From contig NZ_CP045737.1 of assembly GCF_009649075.1 (NCBI RefSeq), forward strand, positions 2,976,001 through 3,040,000: 64,000 nucleotides of DNA, given 5' to 3'. The stretch is from Aeromicrobium yanjiei. Its GTDB lineage: Bacteria; Actinomycetota; Actinomycetes; Propionibacteriales; Nocardioidaceae. The translations under genes were made by a program, and so were the position numbers. The notes under the pieces are model-generated. The model was not told the origin of the DNA, did not search any database, and saw only the letters and a program-made list of their open reading frames with translations. Positions 8,736-17,405 of this stretch are shown here, one piece after another. Position 1 is the stretch's first letter, and each line of letters starts with the position of its first letter.

Positions 8736-10143
8736 CCGGGAGCCGCCAGCCGCGGCTGCCGGGGAGGGCGACCGCGTCGTCGGGTCCCCACGAACCCTGC
8801 GCGTACGGCTGCGTGGGCGGCCGCGAGTCGAGCACCGGCTGGCAGATCTGCCACAGCCGGTCGACCTCGTCGGAGCGGGTGAACAGCGTCTGGTCGCCCT
8901 TCATGACGTCGAGCAGGAGCCGCTCGTACGCCTCGAGGGGCTCGTCCTGCGGGTCGTCCTCGGCGACCTCGAGGTGGAGCGTGGACGTCGTGAGCGCCAT
9001 CGTGGGTCCGGGCCGCTTGGCGTACAGGTCGACGCTGACGGTCGGCGAGTCGGTGAGCTCGAGGACGAGCTCGTTGGGCCCGTACGCGTCATCGCCGAAG
9101 CGACCCATCGGCGGCGTGCGGAAGGTCAGGGTGATGGTGCGCCGGGTCGCACCGAGGGCCTTGCCGGTGCGCAGGTAGAACGGCACGCCCTGCCAGCGCT
9201 CGGTGTCGACCCACGCCTCGAGGGCGACGAAGGTCTCGACCTCGGAGTCGGGGTCGACGTCCTCCTCGTCCCGATATCCCTCGTACTGGCCGAAGACGAC
9301 CCGCTCGGGGTCGAGCGGGCGCATCGCGGCGAAGACCTTGGACTTCTCGTTGCGCAGCGCCGTCGGGTCGAGGGTGACCGGCGGCTCCAGCGCGACGAAG
9401 CCCATCACCTGGCACAGGTGGGTCGTGATCATGTCGCGGAACGCGCCGGTGGACTCATAGAAGCTGCCGCGTCCCTCGGCGGTCAGCTCCTCGGGGATGT
9501 CGACCTGGACCGAGACCACGTGGTCCCGGTTCCACGCGGGCTCGATCAGGCCGTTCGCGAACCGCAGCGCGAGGATGTTCTGCACCGCCTCCTTGCCCAG
9601 GAAGTGGTCGATGCGGAAGACCTGGTCCTCCGACACGACGTCCTTGAGGGTCGCGTCGAGCTCGCGAGAGGACGACAGGTCAGTGCCGAAGGGCTTCTCG
9701 ATCACGAGGCGGGCGTCGTCGGCGACCCCCTCCCTGCCGAGCATCCCGATCATCGGCTCCATCGCGGTCGGCGGCACCGAGAGGTAGATGAGCTTCTCCG
9801 CCCCCTCGCCCAGGTCGTCGAGAGCAGAATCCACTGCCTCGGCGAGGTCCGCGCCGTCGTCGGCGTCCGAGACGCAGAAGGTCAGCCGGCCGAGCACGTC
9901 GTCGGCGATCGAGTCGTCCAGGTCGTCGACGAACTCCGTCAGCGACTCGCGGATCTTGTCGCGGAACTCCTCGTCGGAGCCGGGCGAGTGGCGCCCCGAG
10001 CCGATGATCGCGTAGTCGTCGGGCAGCCTCGACGCTGCTGCGAGCCGGTAGAGACCCGGGAACAGCTTGCGCCGGGCGAGGTCACCGGTCGCACCGAAGA
10101 TGACGAAGACGTGCGGGGACGGGGTGTCGTTGTCAGGGGCCAC
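8728..10143 (-). CDS. zwf: Glucose-6-phosphate 1-dehydrogenase
   Basis: First enzyme of the oxidative pentose phosphate pathway, oxidising glucose-6-phosphate with NADP+. The coenzyme-binding motif [12 protein letters not shown] is at residues 16-27 and the active-site motif [13 protein letters not shown] near 175-188. Length 471 is normal. The GTG start lies 6 bases after a TAGGCT hexamer and has no ribosome binding site, so the mRNA is probably leaderless. It is followed at once by the GH15 gene. Unlike many actinobacteria, no tal, tkt or opcA gene is adjacent, which suggests this may be a second zwf copy (inference). Confidence 0.96.
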   Translation of the reverse strand: MAPDNDTPSPHVFVIFGATGDLARRKLFPGLYRLAAASRLPDDYAIIGSGRHSPGSDEEFRDKIRESLTEFVDDLDDSIADDVLGRLTFCVSDADDGADLAEAVDSALDDLGEGAEKLIYLSVPPTAMEPMIGMLGREGVADDARLVIEKPFGTDLSSSRELDATLKDVVSEDQVFRIDHFLGKEAVQNILALRFANGLIEPAWNRDHVVSVQVDIPEELTAEGRGSFYESTGAFRDMITTHLCQVMGFVALEPPVTLDPTALRNEKSKVFAAMRPLDPERVVFGQYEGYRDEEDVDPDSEVETFVALEAWVDTERWQGVPFYLRTGKALGATRRTITLTFRTPPMGRFGDDAYGPNELVLELTDSPTVSVDLYAKRPGPTMALTTSTLHLEVAEDDPQDEPLEAYERLLLDVMKGDQTLFTRSDEVDRLWQICQPVLDSRPPTQPYAQGSWGPDDAVALPGSRGWRLPDA

Positions 10144-10149
10144 CCCGCC

Positions 10150-10155
10150 AGCCTA
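10150..10155 (-). promoter_or_regulatory. -10 hexamer TAGGCT, leaderless zwf
   Basis: TAGGCT on the minus strand ends 6 bases before the zwf GTG at 10143, and no purine-rich ribosome binding site intervenes. This places the transcript start on or next to the start codon. Confidence 0.5.
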
Positions 10156-10186
10156 GGCACCGTGCGGGGAGGCGCAACGGGAACGA

Positions 10187-10840
10187 TCAGTCGTAATCGG
10201 ACTCGTTGTCGAGCGAGATCCAGTCCGACGACTTCTGCTTCGTCGTGCGGCCGTCCTTCGTCACGACCAGGGTGCCGTCGTAGGCCTGCACGGCGTAGGA
10301 GACGCCGTCCTTCTTGGCCACGAACGCGTCGAGCTGGGGGTCGTACTCACCCTTGACGTCGACCGTGTCGCCGCCGTCGGCCTGCGTGACGAAGCGGAAC
10401 TCCTCCCCCGAGCTCGTCCTGCCACAGATCGACGTCTTGGCGCCCGTCGTCGTGGTCTTGTAGAGGATCACCGGGTAGGAACCGCCGCACGAGAGACCGA
10501 GGCCGGACTTCTTCTGCTCAGCCGGGGTGACCGGCGCGGGGGCGCCGCAGTCCGGCAGCAGGCTCTCCTGGCGGATGCCCTCGACGTTGAACTGGGTGTC
10601 CGGGCCCTCGCACTTCTCAGGCGCCTCGGCCTTCGGTGACGTCTTCTCCGGCGCGGGCGTCGTCGACGCCTCGGGCGAGGGTGTCTCGGACGTCGGCTCG
10701 CCGCTCGGGCCCGCGGCGAGCGGCGACACGTCGTCGTCCCCGCCGAGACGCCACACGGCCACGGCCACCAGCGCCGCGACCGCGAGGGCGACGACGAGGA
10801 GGAGCAGGGGCTTGCGCCGCGATGAGGCGGACTGACTCAC
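10187..10840 (-). CDS. Membrane-anchored extracytoplasmic protein of unknown function
   Basis: 217 residues. One hydrophobic anchor (about 11-32) follows a short basic N-terminus. Next comes a proline/serine/threonine/glutamate-rich linker (about 42-76), typical of a cell-wall spacer. A polar beta-rich domain of about 140 residues ends the protein. Four cysteines in that domain (77, 98, 118, 139) could form two disulfides, consistent with an exposed location. No family recognised. It lies between zwf and a gene-poor stretch on the same strand, with no obvious functional link. Confidence 0.75.
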   Translation of the reverse strand: MSQSASSRRKPLLLLVVALAVAALVAVAVWRLGGDDDVSPLAAGPSGEPTSETPSPEASTTPAPEKTSPKAEAPEKCEGPDTQFNVEGIRQESLLPDCGAPAPVTPAEQKKSGLGLSCGGSYPVILYKTTTTGAKTSICGRTSSGEEFRFVTQADGGDTVDVKGEYDPQLDAFVAKKDGVSYAVQAYDGTLVVTKDGRTTKQKSSDWISLDNESDYD

Positions 10841-11056
10841 GGTGTTGCCTTCCGGTGGACTGCCACGACCCTAACAAGACAGCGCCGTCTCGTCGGCATC
10901 GTGGCCTCGGCCCCCGGCACCCCGAGCGCTTTGGTCCAAGTGTCAAGCGCTGCCTAGGTAGCCAAGGGTCTCATCAGGGCTTGCGCCGCTCCCACCAAAA
11001 CAGGGCGAGGGTCGCTCGTCGCTCAGGTCCCGTTGGGCCGATGTGCCTTCCGGGGA

Positions 11057-11239
11057 TCACTGCCCTTGAGTTCCTCTTCTTCGCAACCACAGGCCCCCCG
11101 ACACCACTGCCACGGCGAGGAGGATGAACCCGACGGTCCTCCACGCCGGATCGCGTGCGTCGATGATCGACAGGTTGTTGATGAGGCCGAGGACAGCCGC
11201 GAGGCCGCAGCTCAGGAGGAACCATTCTCGTGCTGGCAT
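11057..11239 (-). CDS. Tiny two-helix membrane protein
   Basis: A 60-residue product with two predicted membrane helices (about 6-22 and 35-52) and a basic end (WLRRRGTQGQ). A ribosome binding site (AAGGA, 7 bases before the ATG) supports translation, and codon third positions are more G+C-rich than in the sister ORF upstream. Small proteins of this shape are common in actinobacteria without known function. It may be a real gene or a relic. Confidence 0.45.
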   Translation of the reverse strand: MPAREWFLLSCGLAAVLGLINNLSIIDARDPAWRTVGFILLAVAVVSGGLWLRRRGTQGQ

Positions 11240-11301
11240 CGGCGATCCTTCATGGATGGAGGTGAGTCGGGCCATGGCAAGGAACTGACACCCGGCGGCG
11301 G

Positions 11302-11493
11302 TCAACGGCGCTTGGAGAGCCTGTAGTTCCGTACCAGCACAAGAATCCCCAGTGGGAAAAGGATGACCCCCGCTACAACCCGGAGCGCACCAGGCGCATC
11401 GCTGGTCATCACCCCGAAGAGAACGAAGAGAACGACAAGCACCGCAACACTCAGAACCGCCTGACGACGTTTCTCTGAAGTACTGCTCGTCAT
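11302..11493 (-). CDS. Tiny two-helix membrane protein, low-GC
   Basis: A 63-residue ORF with a polar, basic start (MTSSTSEKRR) and two hydrophobic helices (about 12-28 and 38-54), ending KRR. Its base composition is markedly less G+C-rich than all neighbours and no convincing ribosome binding site precedes the ATG. The frame stays open upstream, so the true start is uncertain. The hydrophobic pattern is coherent, but chance cannot be excluded. Possibly recently acquired DNA. Confidence 0.35.
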   Translation of the reverse strand: MTSSTSEKRRQAVLSVAVLVVLFVLFGVMTSDAPGALRVVAGVILFPLGILVLVRNYRLSKRR

Positions 11494-11708
11494 CCGGAGC
11501 CCAATCGGTGATGGAACCAGTGATGGCCACAGGCGTTGAGTGGTGACGCCTCCCGCGATGGTAATCACGTCGAATCCCCGTGTCCCCGGTTTCGACGTGA
11601 CCGAAGAGACCACCGAAACTCCTGCACACAAGCACCCGTGCAGGCGGCGACACCATTCACGAAGTTGTACACGTCGCCAGACGCGCTGAGGTCAACACCC
11701 GCGGGCGC

Positions 11709-13268
11709 TCACTCCCACTCGATGGTTCCCGGCGGCTTGCTCGTGATGTCCAGCACGACGCGGTTGACCTCGTCGACCTCGTTGGTGATGCGGGTCGAGA
11801 TGCGCTCGAGCACCTCGTAGGGCAGCCGGCTCCAGTCCGCCGTCATGGCGTCCTCGCTCGACACGGGACGCAGCACGATCGGGTGACCGTAGGTGCGGCC
11901 GTCGCCCTGCACGCCGACCGAGCGGACGTCGGCGAGCAGCACGACCGGGAACTGCCAGATCTCTGCGTCGAGGCCTGCTGCGGTGGTCTCCTCGCGGACG
12001 ATCGCGTCGGCCGCGCGCAGGATGCGCAGCCGCTCGGCGTCGACCGCGCCGACGATGCGGATCGCGAGACCGGGCCCCGGGAACGGGTGGCGCCCGACGA
12101 TCGCCTCGGGGATCCCGAGCTGACGACCGACGTCACGGACCTCGTCCTTGAACAGGGTGCGCAGCGGCTCGATCAGGCTGAACTCGAGGTCCTCGGGCAG
12201 ACCGCCCACGTTGTGGTGGCTCTTGATGTTGGACGCGCCCGCACCGCCGCCGGACTCCACGACGTCCGGGTAGAGGGTGCCCTGCACCAGGAACTTGACC
12301 GGCGTGCCCGGCGTCGCGAGCACCTCGCGCTCGGCTGCCTCGAAGACCCGGATGAACTCGCGCCCGATGATCTTGCGCTTCTGCTCGGGGTCGGAGACGC
12401 CCTCGAGGAAGCCGAGGAACTGGTCCTTGGCGTCCACGACCTTCAGGTCGACCCCGGTCGCCTCGACGTAGTCCTTCTCGACCTGCTCGGCCTCTCCCTC
12501 GCGCAGCAGGCCGTGGTCGACGAACACCGCGGTGAGCTGATCGCCGATCGCACGCTGCACGAGCGCGGTCGAGACGGCGGAGTCGACCCCGCCCGACAGC
12601 GCGGAGATCACGCGGGCGTCGCCGACCTGCTCACGGATGAGCTCGATCTGCTCCTCCACGATGTTGCTGCTGGTCCAGGTCTGGCGGCAGCCGGCGATGT
12701 CGACGAGGAACGACTCGAGGATGCGCTGGCCGTGCTCGCTGTGCAGCACCTCGGGGTGCCACTGAACGCCGGCCAGACGCCGGTCGTCGTTCTCGAACGC
12801 CGCGACGGTGGCGCGCGGGGACTTCGCGTTGACCACGAAGCCCTCGGGGGCGCTGACGACCTCGTCGCCGTGCGACATCCAGGACGTGAGGCTGGTCGGC
12901 AGGCCCGAGAGCAGCTTGCCCGGCTCCATGACGCTGACCACGGTGCGACCGTACTCGCGCTGCCCGGTGTGGGCCACGGTGCCGCCGAGCGCCTGCGCCA
13001 TCGCCATGAAGCCGTAGCAGATGCCGAAGACGGGGGTCGTGGACTCGAACAGGGCCGCGTCCAGCCGCGGGGCCCCCTCCTCGTACACCGACGACGGGCC
13101 GCCGGACAGGATGATCGCGGCGGGGTTGCGGGCGAGCATCTCCTCGACCGGCATGGTGTGGGGGACGATCTCGGAGTAGACCCGAGCCTCCCTCACGCGG
13201 CGGGCGATCAGCTGGGCGTACTGCGCCCCGAAGTCGACGACAAGGACAAGGTCATGTTCGGGGGTCAC
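11709..13268 (-). CDS. guaA: GMP synthase (glutamine-hydrolysing)
   Basis: Converts XMP to GMP using ATP and glutamine, the last step of guanine nucleotide synthesis. The class I glutaminase domain is N-terminal ([17 protein letters not shown]; nucleophile Cys84; QWHPE histidine/glutamate). The ATP pyrophosphatase loop SGGVDSAVS follows near residue 225 and the C-terminal dimerisation domain ends in PPGTIEWE. Length 519 is normal. Oddity: in the G-x-C-x-G-x-Q element the last position (88) is Met, giving GICYGFMAM. The GTG start sits 7 bases after TAGACT with no ribosome binding site (leaderless). Confidence 0.97.
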   Translation of the reverse strand: MTPEHDLVLVVDFGAQYAQLIARRVREARVYSEIVPHTMPVEEMLARNPAAIILSGGPSSVYEEGAPRLDAALFESTTPVFGICYGFMAMAQALGGTVAHTGQREYGRTVVSVMEPGKLLSGLPTSLTSWMSHGDEVVSAPEGFVVNAKSPRATVAAFENDDRRLAGVQWHPEVLHSEHGQRILESFLVDIAGCRQTWTSSNIVEEQIELIREQVGDARVISALSGGVDSAVSTALVQRAIGDQLTAVFVDHGLLREGEAEQVEKDYVEATGVDLKVVDAKDQFLGFLEGVSDPEQKRKIIGREFIRVFEAAEREVLATPGTPVKFLVQGTLYPDVVESGGGAGASNIKSHHNVGGLPEDLEFSLIEPLRTLFKDEVRDVGRQLGIPEAIVGRHPFPGPGLAIRIVGAVDAERLRILRAADAIVREETTAAGLDAEIWQFPVVLLADVRSVGVQGDGRTYGHPIVLRPVSSEDAMTADWSRLPYEVLERISTRITNEVDEVNRVVLDITSKPPGTIEWE

Positions 13269-13275
13269 GGCCCCA

Positions 13276-13281
13276 AGTCTA
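13276..13281 (-). promoter_or_regulatory. -10 hexamer TAGACT, leaderless guaA
   Basis: TAGACT on the minus strand ends 7 bases before the guaA GTG at 13268, with only TGGGGCC between. A leaderless guaA transcript is inferred. The promoter lies in the 28-base gap to the upstream oxidoreductase gene, so guaA need not depend on read-through. Confidence 0.5.
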
Positions 13282-13296
13282 TCGGCTGGGGTCCGC

Positions 13297-15012
13297 TCAG
13301 CTCACGCCGACGATCGGCAGGCGCAGGGCGGCCGGAGCGTCCTCGGGGACGACCGGGTTCTTGGGCGCGATCGGCTCGATCCGGCGGTAGGTCTCCCCCA
13401 TCGCCGGACGCGGGTCGGCCTCGCCCTTGTTGGGCCAGTACGACATCGCGCGCTCGGTCTGGGCGGTGATCGTGAGCGACGGGTTGACGCCGAGATTGGC
13501 ACTGACCGTCGAGCCGTCGGCGACGTGCAGGCCCTCGTGGCCGTAGAGCCGCTGATAGGGGTCGACGACACCGCTCTCGGGCGAGTCCCCGATCGCGCAC
13601 CCACCCATGAAGTGTGCGGTCAGCGGGACGTTGAACGGCTCACCGATCGTGCCGCCCGGGGTGCCGCCCATCTCCTCGGCCATCATCTGCACCGCCCGGT
13701 GGCCGGGCTCGATGAATGCCGGGTTGGGCGCACCGTGGCCCTGCTTGGACGTCAGGCGACGCCGCCCCGTGATGCCACGCTTGGTGTAGGTCGTGATCGA
13801 GTTGTCGTGCGTCTGCATGACCAGCGCGATGACCGTGCGCTCGGACCAGTGCTGCAGATCGTAGAGCTTGCGCAGGTTGCGCTTCTGGCGCCACATCTCC
13901 TTGAGCCACACCCGCCACCGCGGGACCGTGGTGCTGCCGTCGGTGAGCACGGTCTGCAGCAGCGACATCGCATTGGACCGCCGGCCGTAGCGCGTCGGCT
14001 CGACGTGGGTGAACTCGTCGGGGTGGAACGACGAGGTGATGGCGACGCCCTCGCTGTAGTCGACGTCGTTGTCGTCGGCGATCGATCCGAGCAACGCCTC
14101 GGAGTTGGTCCGGGTCAGGACACCGAGGCGGGCCGAGACGCGCGGCAGGTGGCCCTGGTCGCGCATCCGGTGCAGGAGCTTCTGGGTGCCCATCGTGCTG
14201 GCGCTGAAGACGACCTGCTCGGCCGTGATCACCCGGTGCTTGCGGAACCGCTTGTCGGTCCGGCGGGTCTCGATCTCGTAGCCACCACCGGCCCGCGGGC
14301 GTACGGACACCACGGTCGTGAGCGGGTGCACCTCCGCGCCCGCGGCCTCCGCGAGGTGGAGGTAGTTCTTGACCAGCGTGTTCTTGGCGTTGTGCCGGCA
14401 GCCGGTCATGCACTCGCCGCAGTTGAGGCACGCGTTGCGGTCGGGCCCCATGCCGCCGAAGAACGGGTCGGGCACGGGGGCGCCGCCCGGGGCAGGCGGC
14501 TCCTCGCCGGGCTCACCGAAGAAGACGCCGACGGGGGTGTGGTGGAACGTGCCACCTACGCCCATCCGCTCGGCGACCTTCTTGACGATCTCGTCGGCCG
14601 GCGACACGTACGGGTAGACCGTGACGCCCAGCATGCGCTTGGCCTGGTCGTAGTACGGCGCGAGCTCGGCCTTCCAGTCCGTGATGTGGCCCCATGCGGG
14701 GTCCTCGTAGAAGGGATCGAGCGGTTCGTAGAGCGTGTTGGCATAGACGAGCGAGCCCCCGCCGACGCCGGCGCCGGACAGGATCAGCGCGTCCCGCAGC
14801 TTGTCGATGCGCTGGATGCCGTAGCAGCCGAGCTGGGGCAGCCAGAGGAACTTGCGCAGGTGCCACGAGCTCGCGGCGAAGTCCGCGTCCTCGTAGCGCT
14901 TGCCCGCCTCGAGCACCGCGACCTTGTAGCCCTTCTCGGTCAGGCGGAGGGCCGAGACGCTGCCGCCGAAGCCGGAGCCGATCACCAGGACGTCGTAGTC
15001 GAACGCGGTCAT
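13297..15012 (-). CDS. GMC-type FAD oxidoreductase, ChoD-like (cholesterol oxidase family)
   Basis: A 571-residue flavoprotein. The FAD dinucleotide-binding motif [11 protein letters not shown] is at residues 8-18, [13 protein letters not shown] at 80-92, and the C-terminal GMC region GCAIG...HVADGSTV...NPSLTI near 488-530. A ferredoxin-like cysteine set C-x2-C-x2-C-x3-C (195, 198, 201, 205; [11 protein letters not shown]) is inserted. The same cluster is known in the mycobacterial ChoD branch. No signal peptide. The gene occupies the guaA-guaB3 interval, as choD does in M. tuberculosis, which supports orthology. The substrate (sterol or another lipid alcohol) cannot be read from the sequence. 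Confidence 0.88.
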   Translation of the reverse strand: MTAFDYDVLVIGSGFGGSVSALRLTEKGYKVAVLEAGKRYEDADFAASSWHLRKFLWLPQLGCYGIQRIDKLRDALILSGAGVGGGSLVYANTLYEPLDPFYEDPAWGHITDWKAELAPYYDQAKRMLGVTVYPYVSPADEIVKKVAERMGVGGTFHHTPVGVFFGEPGEEPPAPGGAPVPDPFFGGMGPDRNACLNCGECMTGCRHNAKNTLVKNYLHLAEAAGAEVHPLTTVVSVRPRAGGGYEIETRRTDKRFRKHRVITAEQVVFSASTMGTQKLLHRMRDQGHLPRVSARLGVLTRTNSEALLGSIADDNDVDYSEGVAITSSFHPDEFTHVEPTRYGRRSNAMSLLQTVLTDGSTTVPRWRVWLKEMWRQKRNLRKLYDLQHWSERTVIALVMQTHDNSITTYTKRGITGRRRLTSKQGHGAPNPAFIEPGHRAVQMMAEEMGGTPGGTIGEPFNVPLTAHFMGGCAIGDSPESGVVDPYQRLYGHEGLHVADGSTVSANLGVNPSLTITAQTERAMSYWPNKGEADPRPAMGETYRRIEPIAPKNPVVPEDAPAALRLPIVGVS

Positions 15013-15076
15013 ACCCTGAGTATGACATCGGCGCTGTCACATGGCTACCGGTCGGTAACCATGCGCCGCCCGCAGA

Positions 15077-15082
15077 TAGACT
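15077..15082 (+). promoter_or_regulatory. -10 hexamer TAGACT before the FUSC-like gene
   Basis: TAGACT ends 5 bases before the GTG at 15088. No ribosome binding site is present, so leaderless expression is the likely mode. This supports the GTG over the in-frame ATG at 15061, which lies upstream of the hexamer. Confidence 0.45.
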
Positions 15083-15087
15083 GCCCT

Positions 15088-16125
15088 GTGACCACCCCGC
15101 TCTTCCGGCTCCTCGCAGAGGACCTCCGGAGGGTCGGACCGGGCGCGGTGAACGGGCTGACCGCGACCCGCGTGGGCATCGCCGTCGCGGTCCCGTTGCT
15201 CACGCTCGTCGCGCTCGATCGTCTGGAGTGGTCGGCGTTCTGTGCCTTCGGGGCGTTCGCGGCGATCTACGGACGGACGCTCCCGCGTCGCGTTCGCGCC
15301 GTCCAGCAGGTGCAGGTGAGCCTCGCGCTCGTCACGGCCATCACCACCGGCACGATAGCCGCACTGTCGCCGCACCAGACCTTCTGGATCGTCGTCGGCG
15401 GATCGCTCGCGGCCATGATCATGGCCGTCCTGGCGGACGTCTGGCAGTGGAAGCCTCCCGGCGGCCTGTTCGCGGTGTTCGCGTTCTCGGTGTGCGCGAC
15501 CCAGGCCGACGCCACGTGTGCCACCGTGCTGATCGCCGCCGCCCTCGGCACCGCGTCCGCCGCGTTCGCGATCCTCGTCTGCAGCATCGGACCCGAGGGC
15601 ACCGGTCCCGTGCCGCAGCGGCGGGACGTGCGAGCCCACCTGGCCGATCCGGCGACCGTCCGGCACGCCGTCCGGCACCTGCTCGCGCCGCTGCTCACCG
15701 GATCGGTCGCGGTGGCGCTCGACATCGGCCACCCCTACTGGGGCATGGTCGCCTCGATCGTCCCGCTCACCTCGCCGTCGATGCGCGAGATGGCGTTCCG
15801 GGGCGCCCACCGGCTGATCGGCACGGCGCTGGGTCTGGGCCTGACGGCAGCGATCCTCGCCTTCCACCCCGGCGAGGTGGCCCTGGTCGTGGTGATCATC
15901 GCGGCGCAGCTCCTGACCGAGCTGATCGTGATGCGCCACTACGCGCTGGCGCTGGTGTTCATCACGCCGTTGGCGCTGTTGATGGGCCAGCTCGTGCACC
16001 CGCTCCCCGCGGGCGACGTGGTCACCCAGCGCGGCGTCGAGACGCTCCTCGGCGTGGTCATCGGGCTCGCGGTCGCCTGGGCGACGCGCCGTCGGCCTCA
16101 GGCGAAGAGCTTCTCGCCCCAGTAG
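15088..16125 (+). CDS. FUSC-family membrane protein (aromatic acid exporter-like)
   Basis: A 345-residue integral membrane protein. Two sets of hydrophobic helices (about 25-150 and 195-340) frame a short polar middle region. The second half carries the FUSC-like signature: GHPYWGMVASIVPL, MREMAFRGAHRLIGTALG and a long C-terminal helix. Relatives include aromatic-acid and drug exporters. The energy source and substrate are unknown. The start is discussed with the upstream -10 element. Its 3' end overlaps the convergent peroxidase gene by 28 bases, and it is divergent from the ChoD-like gene. Confidence 0.8.
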   Translation: MTTPLFRLLAEDLRRVGPGAVNGLTATRVGIAVAVPLLTLVALDRLEWSAFCAFGAFAAIYGRTLPRRVRAVQQVQVSLALVTAITTGTIAALSPHQTFWIVVGGSLAAMIMAVLADVWQWKPPGGLFAVFAFSVCATQADATCATVLIAAALGTASAAFAILVCSIGPEGTGPVPQRRDVRAHLADPATVRHAVRHLLAPLLTGSVAVALDIGHPYWGMVASIVPLTSPSMREMAFRGAHRLIGTALGLGLTAAILAFHPGEVALVVVIIAAQLLTELIVMRHYALALVFITPLALLMGQLVHPLPAGDVVTQRGVETLLGVVIGLAVAWATRRRPQAKSFSPQ

Positions 16126-17396
16126 CCCTTCGTGTCGACGCCGGGCGGGCACGCGAACAGGCCCGAGCCGACGTGGACGATGTACTCGTTGAGGAGGTCG
16201 TTCTGCAGGCCGGCCAGCGAGCGCTGGATCTGCACGAACTGCTTCTCCGGGTCCCGCTGGTACGCGATGAAGAACAGGCCGGCCGAGAGCTGACCCAGCC
16301 CGTTGGAGCCGTCCACGAAGTTGTAGCCGCGGCGCAGGAGCTTGGCACCCTTGTTGACGTCGGGGTGCGCAAGACGTACGTGCGACTTCATGTCGATCAT
16401 GGGCTTGCCGGTCTCGTCCTTGGCGTCGAAGTCCAGCGGTACGAACTCGTCGCCACCGGAGCGGGGACCACCGGAGCCCTTGGTGCGTCCGATGATCGCC
16501 TCCTGGCCCTCCAGCGGCTCGCGGTCCCAGGTCTCGATGCGCATGTCGATCTTGCGGGAGACGAGGTAGGAGCCGCCGACGAGCCACGCAGGACCCTCGT
16601 CCTCGTGGACCCAGACGAAGTCGTCGACGTCCTTGGTGTCCTCGACCTTGACGTTCGCGGTCCCGTCCTTGAAGCCGAACAGGTTGCGTGCGGTGACCTG
16701 TGCGGTCGACGTCGACGACGTACGGCCGAAGCCCATCTGGGAGTAGCGGACCGAGGCACGTCCGAAGGCGATGCGGGCGAAGTTGCGCACCGCGTGCACC
16801 GCGACCTGCGGATCGTTGGCGCAGGCCTGCACCGCGATGTCCCCGTCGCTGATCGCCGGGTCGAGCCGGTCGCCGGCGAACGACGGCAGGTCCTGCAGAC
16901 GCTCGGGGAGCTGCCCGTCGAGACCGAAGCGGGCCCTGCCCTTGTCGTCCACGAACAGGCTGCGCCCGAAGCCGACCGTGACGGTCAGGCCCGACGGCGG
17001 CAGGCCGAGCGCCTCGCCGGTGTCCTCGGGCGGTGCGTACGGCGATCCGCTGACGGCGCCGAAGTCGCCCACGTCGTTGCCCTGCGTCATCTGACGGGCC
17101 GCCGCGGTCCAGTCCTTCAGCAGCGAGATCAGGTCCTCGCGCTCGTCCGAGGTCATGTCGAACGTCGCGAAGTAGAGCCGGTCCTGCGCCGGGGTGACGA
17201 TGCCGGCCTGGTGGGCCCCTTCGAACGGGACCGGCGCGGCGTGGGGATCGGCGACCCCCGCCGGCGTCGCGGGCTCCCCGGCCGCCTGCCCGACCGCGTA
17301 GCCGCCACCGGCACCGACAGCCAGCGCGCCGACGCCGGCCGCCCCCAGCAGCTTCCTGCGGGAGAGGCCGGAAGCGGAGCGATCCTGGGCGGTCAT
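16098..17396 (-). CDS. efeB: Tat-exported Dyp-type heme peroxidase, EfeB-like
   Basis: A 432-residue deferrochelatase/peroxidase. The N-terminus is a twin-arginine signal (SGLSRRKLLGAAG, then an Ala/Gly hydrophobic run), so it is exported folded with heme. The Dyp motif GFKDGTANV (GxxDG) lies in the middle, and HVRLAHP followed by LLRRGYNF supplies the proximal-histidine region. In EfeUOB systems EfeB helps ferrous iron uptake or extracts iron from heme. It follows efeO by 9 bases on the same strand and should share its iron-regulated promoter. No efeU permease gene is adjacent. Confidence 0.92.
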   Translation of the reverse strand: MTAQDRSASGLSRRKLLGAAGVGALAVGAGGGYAVGQAAGEPATPAGVADPHAAPVPFEGAHQAGIVTPAQDRLYFATFDMTSDEREDLISLLKDWTAAARQMTQGNDVGDFGAVSGSPYAPPEDTGEALGLPPSGLTVTVGFGRSLFVDDKGRARFGLDGQLPERLQDLPSFAGDRLDPAISDGDIAVQACANDPQVAVHAVRNFARIAFGRASVRYSQMGFGRTSSTSTAQVTARNLFGFKDGTANVKVEDTKDVDDFVWVHEDEGPAWLVGGSYLVSRKIDMRIETWDREPLEGQEAIIGRTKGSGGPRSGGDEFVPLDFDAKDETGKPMIDMKSHVRLAHPDVNKGAKLLRRGYNFVDGSNGLGQLSAGLFFIAYQRDPEKQFVQIQRSLAGLQNDLLNEYIVHVGSGLFACPPGVDTKGYWGEKLFA

Positions 17397-17405
17397 GTCG
17401 TCAGG

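Larger units (their letters stand above)
10841..11708. other. Gene-poor, composition-shifted stretch downstream of guaA
   Basis: These 868 bases between guaA and the anchored protein have visibly lower G+C, especially 11300-11660, than the flanks. Two very short membrane-protein ORFs are annotated inside. I see no tRNA, integrase, transposase or clear repeat. 10841-11056 and 11494-11708 hold nothing I can identify. It could be the eroded remains of an insertion or simply relaxed intergenic DNA. Confidence 0.4.

Noticed and set aside
10974-11225. 83-codon ORF ending in LALFWWERRKP
   Set aside because: It overlaps the better-supported 60-residue membrane ORF in another frame, has a high Arg/Pro content and no ribosome binding site. 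The tryptophan-rich end is curious but not evidence of a gene.
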